A DNA stretch of 64,000 nucleotides from [Clostridium] aerotolerans DSM 5434 (GTDB lineage Bacteria; Bacillota; Clostridia; Lachnospirales; Lachnospiraceae): NCBI RefSeq assembly GCF_000687555.1, contig NZ_JHWJ01000006.1:161300-225299 (forward strand). The letters run 5' to 3'. Within the stretch, counting starts at the first letter, position 1. Every line of letters begins with the position of its first letter. Shown here in pieces: positions 9,031 to 16,931 of this stretch. Both the position numbers and the translations under genes were made by a program. The notes beneath the pieces were generated by a model. It did not search any database and was not told where the DNA came from. It was given only the letters and a program-made list of their open reading frames with translations.

Positions 9031-9048
9031 TTACCTACTAGTAAGTAA
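9031..9048. promoter_or_regulatory. Probable TetR operator
   Basis: TTACCTACTAGTAAGTAA is an 18-bp palindrome with one mismatch per half. It lies between the -10 box of the minus-strand promoter and the TetR start codon. Size and position are typical for a TetR-dimer autoregulatory site. Confidence 0.72.
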
Positions 9049-9052
9049 AAAC

Positions 9053-9081
9053 ACAATATCATATATTACCACTTCTGTCAA
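9053..9081 (-). promoter_or_regulatory. SigmaA-type promoter of tetR-fabF
   Basis: On the minus strand TTGACA (9081-9076) is followed after 17 bp by TATTGT (9058-9053). The candidate operator at 9031-9048 covers the expected transcription start. Confidence 0.7.
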
Positions 9082-9163
9082 TTGCCAATAGTCTGGTAGA
9101 ATTATTTCGGATCACTATGTCTTAACACTATATCGGAAGACAGATATCATTTTTATTTTTTAC

Positions 9164-9192
9164 TTGACTTATACAGTTGGACGATATATAAT
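9164..9192 (+). promoter_or_regulatory. SigmaA-type promoter of padR operon
   Basis: TTGACT (9164-9169) and a perfect TATAAT (9187-9192) are separated by exactly 17 bp. A TACAGTT half-site (9172-9178) lies in the spacer. Confidence 0.8.
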
Positions 9193-9199
9193 CAAAATG

Positions 9200-9214
9200 T
9201 ACAGTTAAACTGTA
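9200..9214. promoter_or_regulatory. Probable PadR operator
   Basis: TACAGTTAAACTGTA is a perfect 15-bp palindrome just downstream of the -10 box, with an extra TACAGTT half-site in the spacer. A direct repeat ACGATATAAAG follows at 9224-9234 and 9239-9249. This arrangement suits autorepression by the PadR protein encoded next. Confidence 0.65.
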
Positions 9215-9259
9215 TAAATGCAAACGATATAAAGTGATACGATATAAAGGAGAACGATA

Positions 9260-9586
9260 ATGAATTATAACAAGCTGTTACCTCTCACAGAAACGACATT
9301 TTACATTATGCTGTCTCTGGCAACTCCGTCCCATGGATATGCCATCATGCAGAATGTTGAGTTATTAAGCGAAAACAAAGTAAAGGTAGCTGCTGGAACA
9401 CTTTACGGAGCGATAGAAAATCTATTAAAACAGAAGCTGATTATCGAAGTGAAAAGCGAAGACAAACGCCGCAGAGTATACACTCTGACCCCAGAAGGGA
9501 AGGAGTTACTAAAGCTTGAAATTGAGCGGTTAAGACACCTGATTCAAATATCAGAAGGAATAGAGCTTGGAGGCAAGGAACGATGA
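9260..9586 (+). CDS. PadR-family transcriptional regulator
   Basis: This 108-residue winged-helix regulator has ETTFYIMLSLATPSHGYAIM at the N-terminus, AAGTLYGAIENLLKQKLI in the recognition region and RRRVYTLTPEGKELL in the wing. It is of the short PadR subgroup without a C-terminal dimer domain extension. Its stop overlaps the next start by four bases, the usual PadR-DUF2812 pairing. The palindromes in its promoter suggest autoregulation. Confidence 0.92.
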   Translation: MNYNKLLPLTETTFYIMLSLATPSHGYAIMQNVELLSENKVKVAAGTLYGAIENLLKQKLIIEVKSEDKRRRVYTLTPEGKELLKLEIERLRHLIQISEGIELGGKER

Positions 9587-10197
9587 AAAAATTTAAAATT
9601 ATTCCAGACTTTGTAAATGAAGAAAAGTTTTTAAATGAAATGGCCCTACAGGGATATTATTTGGAAAAATACAATTCACTTGGCGTATATACATTTCGGG
9701 AAGAGGCACCACAAAGTCTGTGTTACAGAATTGATTACCGTACATTTTCCAGCAAAAAGCAGTTTGAAGACTATTGTGCTCTGTTTGAGGATGCAGGCTG
9801 GGAACATGTTTACGGCACCCGTCATTCCGGTTCCCAATACTTTCTTCCCATACCAGGGAGAGCACAGACAGATGATATATTTTCAGATAAAGAATCGAAA
9901 GCAGGACGGTACAAACGGTATTCCTCCCAATGCTTTGCGTCCCTGATGTTAATGATTACCTGGCTTTTTGTATTAAATTCAGATAACTGGAAAATTTGGA
10001 ATGTGAAAAGCTGGTATTTTACTCCCGGGCTTTGGGATATGCCTGGTTCCTTATTTTGGAAGGCATTTCTCTTTGAAACACCCTTTGTAATTTTAAGGGT
10101 TGCGCCAATGATACTCTTTTTCTTTATGGCAATTTTATATGGATATTGGTCCGTTAAAGCGAAGGACCTCTATAAAAAGGAGCTTGACGTCCACTGA
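9583..10197 (+). CDS. DUF2812 membrane protein
   Basis: This 204-residue protein has the N-terminal DUF2812 domain (IPDFVNEEKFLNEMALQGYY, then YRIDYRTFSSKKQFEDYCAL, about residues 5-70). It ends with about two hydrophobic segments, near residues 115-130 and 165-190. DUF2812 proteins are commonly encoded next to a PadR regulator; their biochemical role is unknown. The start overlaps the padR stop, so the two are translated together. Confidence 0.85.
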   Translation: MKKFKIIPDFVNEEKFLNEMALQGYYLEKYNSLGVYTFREEAPQSLCYRIDYRTFSSKKQFEDYCALFEDAGWEHVYGTRHSGSQYFLPIPGRAQTDDIFSDKESKAGRYKRYSSQCFASLMLMITWLFVLNSDNWKIWNVKSWYFTPGLWDMPGSLFWKAFLFETPFVILRVAPMILFFFMAILYGYWSVKAKDLYKKELDVH

Positions 10198-10222
10198 TTT
10201 TAATCATTGGGCGTCAAGCTCT
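10180..10222. terminator. Bidirectional terminator between DUF2812 gene and reductase gene
   Basis: GAGCTTGACG pairs with CGTCAAGCTC, followed on the + strand by TTTT. The left arm overlaps the last codons of the DUF2812 gene. Confidence 0.7.
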
Positions 10223-10225
10223 TTT

Positions 10226-10801
10226 CTACAGCTTACGGAATATCTCTGGTTTTGATTCTATCATGGATAGAAAATTATATTTCCTTATATAATCCATATA
10301 ATCTTTAGCGCTCTGTTCAATTTCCTCATCAGTGACTTGAAAGGATGCTCCAAAGAATGAAAAGTGCGGCAATGCAGTAGCTCCAATATAAATTGTAGTT
10401 GCTTTAAAAGGAGCGATAATCTCATCTACAGTAAATGTAATGGAACCATTTTGTGAGTAATTCTCCTTTTTATTCCCAATCGAGATTGCTATGCCAAATT
10501 TCTTACCATGGAGCGCATTGCCCATAGAACCATAAGCCCATCCACGGGTCAATACGTCATCAAGCCATTTCTTTAACAATGGGGGATAGCTATACCAGTA
10601 CAATGGAAACTGGAGAATGATGCATTGATGGGTCTCAAGCAGTTTCTGTTCCTTAGATACATCAATGTTCCAATCAGGATATTCCTGATACAATTCATGA
10701 ACGGTCACCTCATCGGGATTTAATAGCAGTTCCTGCCTCCATCTTTTGTTCACTCTGGAATGTTCCATATTGGGATGTGCTAGAATTACGAGTGTTTTCA
10801 T
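10226..10801 (-). CDS. Flavodoxin-fold NAD(P)H:quinone oxidoreductase
   Basis: This 191-residue protein belongs to the KefF/MdaB/YwrO-type NAD(P)H dehydrogenase family, which uses FMN for two-electron reduction of quinones or nitro compounds. Visible family motifs are the N-terminal LVILAHPNMEHSRVNKRW, the LQFPLYWYSYPPLLKKWLDD phosphate/flavin loop and VLTRGWAYG. The frame extends 15 codons upstream, but AAGGTGAT fits the ATG at 10801. It is transcribed alone and divergently from the PNPOx-like gene. A stress or detoxification role is an inference from the family. Confidence 0.9.
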   Translation of the reverse strand: MKTLVILAHPNMEHSRVNKRWRQELLLNPDEVTVHELYQEYPDWNIDVSKEQKLLETHQCIILQFPLYWYSYPPLLKKWLDDVLTRGWAYGSMGNALHGKKFGIAISIGNKKENYSQNGSITFTVDEIIAPFKATTIYIGATALPHFSFFGASFQVTDEEIEQSAKDYMDYIRKYNFLSMIESKPEIFRKL

Positions 10802-10929
10802 AAGCATCACCTTTCTTACTTCGTCTTTTCCTATATTATTGAGCACATGACAAGAAAAGTAAATACATACAATGAAGTAATATAGTTACTTGCAGGTGGT
10901 TACTGGACGAAATCAAAGGAGGATTTTTT

Positions 10930-11433
10930 ATGGATTATAAGAAAGCTGCCAGCTATTGGCTGGAAAAAGAGAAAGAGTCCGTCCGAATGGATGAGATTAC
11001 TCTATGGCAGCATATGGAATCATTTATAAAGGCCCACAACACCTGTGCGCTCTCTACGGGCTGTAACGATTTTGTACGCTGTACTCCCATTGAGTACGAA
11101 TTTAAGGATAAGAAATTCTGGCTGTTTTCTGAAGGGGGGCTTAAATTTCGGGGGCTGGAGGGAAATCATAATGTTTGCCTTGCCATTTTTAACAGCTATA
11201 CTGGTTTTGGCCAGCTGGGAGGAATGCAGGTCACAGGCACAGCAGAGCTTGTAGAGCCATGGACGGCGGAATACATGGATTTACTGGCATATAAAATGAT
11301 TCCGCCGGAGAACCTAAAAAAATTGTCCACTGCCTTATACCTGATTAAAATCACGCCGTTGCGCATCGATTATTTGTGCTCTGAATTTCAAACCTTGGGC
11401 TTTGATCCAAGACAGTACCTGATTGTTTCCTGA
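10930..11433 (+). CDS. Pyridoxamine 5'-phosphate oxidase-like flavin protein
   Basis: This 167-residue protein has the split beta-barrel FMN-binding fold. HNTCALSTGCNDFVRCTPIE corresponds to the first strands. Further on are FWLFSEGGLKFRGLEGNHNVCL and a GGMQVTGTAELVEP strand typical of general-stress PNPOx-like proteins. It begins with a GGAGG site 8 bp upstream of the ATG. True PdxH catalytic residues are not evident, so it is better called a flavin- or heme-binding PNPOx-like protein of unknown substrate. Confidence 0.8.
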   Translation: MDYKKAASYWLEKEKESVRMDEITLWQHMESFIKAHNTCALSTGCNDFVRCTPIEYEFKDKKFWLFSEGGLKFRGLEGNHNVCLAIFNSYTGFGQLGGMQVTGTAELVEPWTAEYMDLLAYKMIPPENLKKLSTALYLIKITPLRIDYLCSEFQTLGFDPRQYLIVS

Positions 11434-11460
11434 TATCAGGGGCGAGTGAAGTCTGCCATG

Positions 11461-11525
11461 ATGACCGGAATGAAAAAGCTTTTTTCAGTAATGAAAGAGG
11501 TTTTTTCATTCCGGTCATATTTTTT
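11461..11525. terminator. Bidirectional terminator between convergent genes
   Basis: ATGACCGGAATGAAAAA pairs with TTTTTTCATTCCGGTCAT, followed by ATTTTTT. It separates the PNPOx-like gene from the convergent merR gene. Confidence 0.8.
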
Positions 11526-12354
11526 ACTCATTTTCATTTAACAAATGCAGCAGCTGCAAATCCATATAGTAATTGTACTTGGAAGCTGCGGATACGTTTA
11601 CCATTCTAGAGACCAGGTATGCGTGATTATCAATGCGGATATTCCGTTCCTTTGCATATTCACTCATCTCATTGAACGCAAGTACCAGATTTTCCTCAGA
11701 ATATAAAAAGCGTTTCGTCAGATACCGGCCCTCGGGAAGAATTCTGCATGACAGTCCTGGTATTTTCTGATCGGAAAAGATACCAAACCCTTTCACCTGA
11801 AGGTGATTGTCTGCATGCAGCTCTGGAATATAATAATAAGTACACATGATATTTGTTTCACTGTTGCTTTTATTAAAGCCATCCATGGTATTGCGGCTTA
11901 CATGTTTATCCAGATCATAGATGGAAACATTCAGTTCATTATAATACAGATTTCTGGTAAGGAGATACTGTTCAAATATTTCGATTTTTTCCGGATATTT
12001 CATTCGGTGCTTCAAATCAGTAATGAGACTGCCGGTCACTTTTCTGGAATATTCCAGGTCACTGATTTTTTGATCCAGCTGGCTCTGATGAGACTCTAAA
12101 ATCGTTAACAATTTGTCAATTCCGTTGCCTTCCTGGATTAAAATTTTAATATCTTCCAGTGGAACGTTAAGTGTTTTGTTTAAATAACGGATTACGTCAA
12201 TAATAAAAAACTGATCATAGCTATAGTAACGGTACTTGGTGAAAGCGTCTGTTTGAGAGGGTTTCAGCAAGTTGATCTGATCATAATTCCGAAGTGCCTT
12301 TATCGGAATATTTAAAATACGTGATACTTCCCCAATCGAATATAGTTTTGTCAT
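11524..12354 (-). CDS. MerR-family multidrug-type regulator (BmrR-like)
   Basis: This 276-residue regulator has an N-terminal MerR winged helix (LYSIGEVSRILNIPIKALRN, then YDQINLLKPSQTD). A dimerising coiled coil spans about residues 75-115, and the C-terminal domain (about 120-276) is of GyrI-like effector size. The closest architecture is BmrR. It is transcribed away from the iron-sulfur/flavoprotein operon. The promoter between them has a 19-bp spacer and central dyad, so this protein probably activates that operon when it binds a ligand. A GTG at 12363 is an alternative start. Confidence 0.88.
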   Translation of the reverse strand: MTKLYSIGEVSRILNIPIKALRNYDQINLLKPSQTDAFTKYRYYSYDQFFIIDVIRYLNKTLNVPLEDIKILIQEGNGIDKLLTILESHQSQLDQKISDLEYSRKVTGSLITDLKHRMKYPEKIEIFEQYLLTRNLYYNELNVSIYDLDKHVSRNTMDGFNKSNSETNIMCTYYYIPELHADNHLQVKGFGIFSDQKIPGLSCRILPEGRYLTKRFLYSEENLVLAFNEMSEYAKERNIRIDNHAYLVSRMVNVSAASKYNYYMDLQLLHLLNENE

Positions 12355-12372
12355 TTTTTTCACACTTTCTGG

Positions 12373-12403
12373 TTGACTCTGCCCCTATGGCAGACCATAT
12401 AGT
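12373..12403 (+). promoter_or_regulatory. MerR-type promoter with 19-bp spacer and dyad
   Basis: TTGACT (12373-12378) and TATAGT (12398-12403) are 19 bp apart. A perfect dyad TCTGCC-N5-GGCAGA (12378-12394) sits in between. Over-long spacers with a central dyad are the hallmark of promoters activated by MerR-type DNA distortion. The layout closely resembles the B. subtilis bmr promoter as I remember it. Confidence 0.82.
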
Positions 12404-12478
12404 CTATTATAGATTATTAATAAAAAGAGTCAATAAGAGTTATTTTGTTAAATGGAACGAAGAGAACGGAGGGCTTTA

Positions 12479-14554
12479 ATGGAAAAGGTGTCAATTACGA
12501 TTGATGGATATTCTTTGGAGGTTGATTCAGGAAAAAGCATACTAAGCGCAGCTTTGGAAGCAGATTTATATATACCGCACCTGTGTCATCATCCCGATCT
12601 GCCGGATGCAGGGGAATGCAGGCTTTGCGTGGTGGAGATTGAAGGCCGGGATGAAATCAAAACATCGTGTACCACTCAGGTGGAAGATGGAATGGTGATA
12701 CATACAAAGACAGAGAAATTAAATGCCATGCGCCGTCTTTCCATGGAACTGATGCTGGCAAATCATGTGGATGACTGCACCACCTGTCCCAAATATCTAA
12801 AGTGCGAATTGCAGTCCCTGATCCAATATTTGGAGGTCAGTACCTCAAGGCTTCGAAGAACATTAAACAGTGTGCCGGTAAATACGGAAAATCCACTGTT
12901 TGTCCGTGACTTGAACCGCTGTGTATCCTGTGGCCGCTGTGTAAGAGCCTGTAAGGAGCTACGTGGTGTTGATGTATTAAATTATGAGATGACAGAAGAT
13001 GACAGAGTCATGGTGGACGTTAAAAATCACCACACCATGGCAGAAGAGAACTGCCGTTTTTGCGGGGCATGTGTAGAGGTGTGTCCAACGGGAGCCTTGC
13101 AGGATAAGGAAGGAGTTTTTAAGCCGAATCTGAACCGGGACCTTGAACTGATTCCTTGTAAGGCAGAATGCCCCATTCATACGGATGTACCAAAATACGT
13201 TCGCGCCATCAAGGAAGGAAGATATCAGGATGCCATTGCCACCATCAGAGAAAAGGCACCCTTTCCTCATTCCCTGGGATATGTGTGTATGGCATTTTGC
13301 GAAAGCGCATGCAGGCGAAAGGAAATCAACCAGTCCCTGTCCATCCGAGAGCTTAAGAAATTTGCAGCAGCAAAGGATGAAGGGCTTTGGAAAGAGCACG
13401 TGACCTATAAGCCCAAAACAGGAAAACGGGTAGCAGTGATAGGAAGCGGTCCTGCGGGGCTCACCGCTGCGTATTATTTAACAAAGCTGGGCCATGAGGT
13501 CACTGTCTTTGAGAGATCACCGGTAGCAGGAGGAATGCTGTCTACAGGAATTCCAGATTACCGGCTTCCCAGAGAAGCTGTCCAGGCAGAGATTCTTGAA
13601 ATAGAACGGGCAGGAGTCACCATTTTAACCAATACAAAGATAGAATCCTTAGAGGATTTGAAAAACAAGGGCTTTGATAAAATATTACTGGCGGTTGGGG
13701 CCGGTAAGGGAAACCGGCTGCCCATAGAAGGAGCTGATTACAGCAACGTCTATGAAAATATTGAGTTCTTAGAAAGAGCATCCTTAGGAAACTCAGAGTC
13801 TGTGGGAGAAAAAGTAGTTGTTCTTGGAGGCGGAAATGTTGCATTTGACTGCGCCAGACAAGCCTTGCGCCTGGGAGCTAAGGACGTGGTAATCGCATGT
13901 CTGGAAAGCAGGGAAGCCATGACTGCCAGTGAGGAAGAGATTTCAGAAGGACTAAAAGAAGGAATCAGGCTGATGAATGGAAGAACCTTTCTGTCAATCG
14001 AAGGTTCGGAAAATAAGGGCACAGGGGTTAAGTGTCAGGAGGTCTCTTCCTTTACCTTTGATGAAAACAGGAAATTACAGTTAGAAGTAAAACCCGATTC
14101 AGAGCATGTGATAAAAGCAGATACCATTATCTTTGCTGCCGGACAAAAACCAGAGCTGCCAAAGCAATGGGAGGTTCCGGTAAAGAAAGGTAATCTCATT
14201 GATACGGATGACGAAATCAGAGTAAAAGGCAGAGAGGATTTGTTTGCTGCCGGAGACGCCGTTTATGGAACCCATTCCGTGGTACAGGCCATAGCAGCAG
14301 GCCGTAAGGCTGCTTCTGTCATTGGTCAGGAATTAAATGGGGATTGGGATATTGAAGATAAGCTGGCAAATGACGTGGCACCAGATCCATTTCTGGGAAG
14401 ATCGGAAGGCTTTTTAAAGACCGAACGACATGGCTGCGTGGATTCGTGCTTTAAGGAATCAGCCGCATGTGGGGAAGCCGGAAGATGTCTGCAATGTGAT
14501 TTAAGAACCCAGATCACAAGGCCCAAGCTTTGGGTACATTACAAAATCAAGTAG
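12479..14554 (+). CDS. Iron-sulfur NAD(P)H oxidoreductase, NuoG-like N-terminus fused to GltD-like domain
   Basis: The protein has 691 residues. Residues 1-75 form a plant-type [2Fe-2S] domain (HLCHHPDLPDAGECRLCVVE). Residues 80-120 form the NuoG-type His/Cys cluster region (CTTCPKYLKC). About 140-205 form two [4Fe-4S] ferredoxin motifs (CVSCGRCVRAC, CRFCGACVEVCPTG). About 220-640 are a GltD-like flavin/pyridine-nucleotide reductase with GSGPAGLTAAYYL and GGGNVAFDCARQALRLGA. It probably passes electrons from NAD(P)H through the clusters to the partner proteins downstream. GGAGGG supports the ATG at 12479 over the ATG at 12452. The MerR-type promoter lies directly upstream. Confidence 0.88.
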   Translation: MEKVSITIDGYSLEVDSGKSILSAALEADLYIPHLCHHPDLPDAGECRLCVVEIEGRDEIKTSCTTQVEDGMVIHTKTEKLNAMRRLSMELMLANHVDDCTTCPKYLKCELQSLIQYLEVSTSRLRRTLNSVPVNTENPLFVRDLNRCVSCGRCVRACKELRGVDVLNYEMTEDDRVMVDVKNHHTMAEENCRFCGACVEVCPTGALQDKEGVFKPNLNRDLELIPCKAECPIHTDVPKYVRAIKEGRYQDAIATIREKAPFPHSLGYVCMAFCESACRRKEINQSLSIRELKKFAAAKDEGLWKEHVTYKPKTGKRVAVIGSGPAGLTAAYYLTKLGHEVTVFERSPVAGGMLSTGIPDYRLPREAVQAEILEIERAGVTILTNTKIESLEDLKNKGFDKILLAVGAGKGNRLPIEGADYSNVYENIEFLERASLGNSESVGEKVVVLGGGNVAFDCARQALRLGAKDVVIACLESREAMTASEEEISEGLKEGIRLMNGRTFLSIEGSENKGTGVKCQEVSSFTFDENRKLQLEVKPDSEHVIKADTIIFAAGQKPELPKQWEVPVKKGNLIDTDDEIRVKGREDLFAAGDAVYGTHSVVQAIAAGRKAASVIGQELNGDWDIEDKLANDVAPDPFLGRSEGFLKTERHGCVDSCFKESAACGEAGRCLQCDLRTQITRPKLWVHYKIK

Positions 14555-14571
14555 GAGAAGGAGGGCGGATT

Positions 14572-15258
14572 ATGGTATTAAAAGAAAGAGAACAATGGAA
14601 AGAAAAGTCTGTGGATGAGATTAAAGACTTTATATCAAATGTATATGAAAAAGAAGCAAAGAGTCCTTGTCCGGTGGATCGGCTAAAGGCCCTTTCTGAC
14701 TCCCTTCGCCGCAAAAGCTGTGGGGAATGTGTCATCTGCAGGGAGGGGATTCTGCAGCTTTCCGTTCTCACTGAATCCATTACCCAGGGAGGTGGACGGG
14801 AGGGAGATATAGACGTAATAAGTGAAATATCCCAGGATATGTCCATAGGCTCAGGCTGTGATTTTGGCAGGGAAGTGGGAAAAATAGCAAAAGATATCAT
14901 AGAAAGTGAAAGAGAGCAGTTCGAGCGCCATATTAAGAGAAAGCGTTGTGACGCTCTGGTCTGTAAAAATTTCATTACTTATTATATATCACCGGAAGCC
15001 TGTACTGGATGCAATCAATGCGCAAAGGCATGCAAAGCAGAATCCATAAAGGGCAGCAACGGACTGATCCACATCATTGACTCAGCCTCCTGCACAAAAT
15101 GCGGGGACTGTGAACTGACCTGTGAATCCGGTGCCATATTAAAATCGAGTACTTCTGTGCCCAATCTTCCAACCATACCGGTGCCAGTGGGAAGTACTCC
15201 TTCCGATTCCAGTCAAGGCAGCTTAATGTCTCAAAGAAGACGTAGAAGAAGCGAATAA
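14572..15258 (+). CDS. NuoF-C-terminal-like and 2[4Fe-4S] ferredoxin protein
   Basis: This 228-residue protein has a NuoF-type cluster motif LRRKSCGECVICREGILQL (about residues 45-65). It is followed by a bacterial-type two-cluster ferredoxin (ACTGCNQCAKACKAESIKG, CTKCGDCELTCESGAI, about 140-190). It lacks the NADH- and FMN-binding parts of NuoF. It therefore looks like an electron-relay subunit between the 12479 oxidoreductase and the 15281 flavoprotein. GGAGAAGGAGGG precedes the ATG at 14572. A Ser/Pro-rich tail ends in RRRRRSE. Confidence 0.82.
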   Translation: MVLKEREQWKEKSVDEIKDFISNVYEKEAKSPCPVDRLKALSDSLRRKSCGECVICREGILQLSVLTESITQGGGREGDIDVISEISQDMSIGSGCDFGREVGKIAKDIIESEREQFERHIKRKRCDALVCKNFITYYISPEACTGCNQCAKACKAESIKGSNGLIHIIDSASCTKCGDCELTCESGAILKSSTSVPNLPTIPVPVGSTPSDSSQGSLMSQRRRRRSE

Positions 15259-15280
15259 ATCAAAAACAGGAGGAAGTATC

Positions 15281-16732
15281 ATGAGAGAATTCGATGCAGA
15301 TATCGCCGTAGTAGGCGGTGGGGCGGCAGGACTTGCAGCAGCAATCACAGCAGCAGAAAGAGGGGCAAAGGTTATTGTACTTGAGAAGGCCAATACCACA
15401 GGAGGATGTGCCAATATGGCAATGGGGCTTCTCGGTGTGGAGACAAAGCTTCAAAAGGAACGTCTGATTGATCTAACAAGGGAACGGGCGTTTGAGAAAT
15501 TCATGGATTATACACACTGGAGATCTGACGCAAGGCTTGTGAAAAATTATATTTACCAGTCTTCAGAGACCATCGAATGGCTTCAGGATATGGGCGTTGA
15601 ATTTGCATTGCCATCCAAATACTTTCCTGGCTCAGAAGCTACATGGCACATCATCAAACCGAAAACTGGAAATCCAGGGCTTCGTGCAGCTGCAACCATG
15701 ATTAAGGCAATGACAGAGCGGGCAGAAGAGCTTGGAGTTACGATTATGCTGGAAACTCCAGTAAAGAATCTCATCAAAGACAATGGGGATATCATCGGTG
15801 TAACTGCCAGTGATAAGGATGGAGAGCTGGAGGTATATGCCGGTGCCGTTATTATTTCATCCGGTGGATTTGGTGACAGTCCTGAATTCATTAAGAAATA
15901 CACTCCTTATGAATGGGGAAAAGATCTCTATTCCTATCGGATACCAGGACTGACAGGAGACGGCATTCAGATGGCCTGGGATGCTGGTGCAGGTAAAGAT
16001 TACATGGATATGGAGCTGGTATTCTTTGCGCCTAATACAGGCGGATACGCACCCATTGAGCTTCCCTTCCGTCAGCCAAACCTGTTTGTAAATCTTGATG
16101 GCAAACGTTTTTATAATGAAGAGGTGGTGGAGAATCCTGTATTCTCTGTCAATGCCATTGCACGCCAGAAAAACCGTGTTGTATTTTCCATCGTTGATGA
16201 TAAAATTTTAAAGCGGTATGAAGAAGATGGTCTGGACCTGATTAATGTGGTAACATCCTCCATGGACATGTCTTATTTTAATCAGGAAATGGAAGAGCAT
16301 GTAAGAAACGGAAGTGACGTTTTATTCGTAGCAGATACCATAGAAGAACTGGCAGAAAAAACTGGAATTGATAAAGAGGGATTATCAGAGACCTTAAAAC
16401 TGTATAATGAGGCATGCCAGACAGGGCTCGATCAGGAATTTAATAAGAAAAAGAGATATTTAAAACCCATCGATGGTCACAAATTCTATGCGCTGAAGTT
16501 TGCTCCAAGTGCTTACGGCAGCATGGGAGGAATCAAAATAAACGAAAAAACGGAGGTCACCACGGAGCAGGCAGAGGTAATTCCAGGTCTTTATGCGGCT
16601 GGTACGGATGCATACTCTGTCTGTAATCCTGATTACGTATTTGTGCTCCCAGGAAATAGTCTTGGATTTGCAGTCAATAGCGGAAGAATGGCAGGAAAAC
16701 ACGCAATTGAGTACATTAAAAGTCTGGATTAA
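15281..16732 (+). CDS. FAD-dependent reductase of the fumarate reductase flavoprotein family
   Basis: This 483-residue protein has the N-terminal dinucleotide motif AVVGGGAAGLAAAITAAERG, then GGCANMAMGLLGVET. The C-terminal FAD motif is GLYAAGTDAYSVCNPDYVFV followed by LPGNSLGFAVNSGRMAGKHA. It belongs with FAD_binding_2 enzymes that reduce activated C=C bonds (fumarate, urocanate, ketosteroid, enoate types). No signal peptide or haem motif is present, so it acts in the cytoplasm and probably takes electrons from the two iron-sulfur proteins upstream. Its substrate is unknown; the BmrR-like regulator hints at a xenobiotic or lipophilic compound. Confidence 0.85.
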   Translation: MREFDADIAVVGGGAAGLAAAITAAERGAKVIVLEKANTTGGCANMAMGLLGVETKLQKERLIDLTRERAFEKFMDYTHWRSDARLVKNYIYQSSETIEWLQDMGVEFALPSKYFPGSEATWHIIKPKTGNPGLRAAATMIKAMTERAEELGVTIMLETPVKNLIKDNGDIIGVTASDKDGELEVYAGAVIISSGGFGDSPEFIKKYTPYEWGKDLYSYRIPGLTGDGIQMAWDAGAGKDYMDMELVFFAPNTGGYAPIELPFRQPNLFVNLDGKRFYNEEVVENPVFSVNAIARQKNRVVFSIVDDKILKRYEEDGLDLINVVTSSMDMSYFNQEMEEHVRNGSDVLFVADTIEELAEKTGIDKEGLSETLKLYNEACQTGLDQEFNKKKRYLKPIDGHKFYALKFAPSAYGSMGGIKINEKTEVTTEQAEVIPGLYAAGTDAYSVCNPDYVFVLPGNSLGFAVNSGRMAGKHAIEYIKSLD

Positions 16733-16775
16733 AGAACGGTAATATCATGGAGAGAGGTAATCTATGATACAATAT

Positions 16776-16812
16776 AAAAAACAGGGACCTGATATTTTGT
16801 CCCTGTTTTTTT
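16776..16812 (+). terminator. Rho-independent terminator after flavoprotein operon
   Basis: AAAAACAGGGAC pairs with GTCCCTGTTTTT and runs into a T-tract. Confidence 0.9.
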
Positions 16813-16831
16813 AATCATTAAGAAATTTTTC

Positions 16832-16860
16832 TTGTCGGATTATGGTATTTTATGTATAAT
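16832..16860 (+). promoter_or_regulatory. SigmaA-type promoter of the histidine kinase operon
   Basis: TTGTCG (16832-16837) and a perfect TATAAT (16855-16860) are 17 bp apart, about 70 bp upstream of the kinase start. Confidence 0.7.
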
Positions 16861-16931
16861 TAAGCATACTTTTTTTCTGGCCGCATGTAGTGACAGTGGC
16901 CTCGTTGATGTTTTCAATTGGAGGTAACAGC

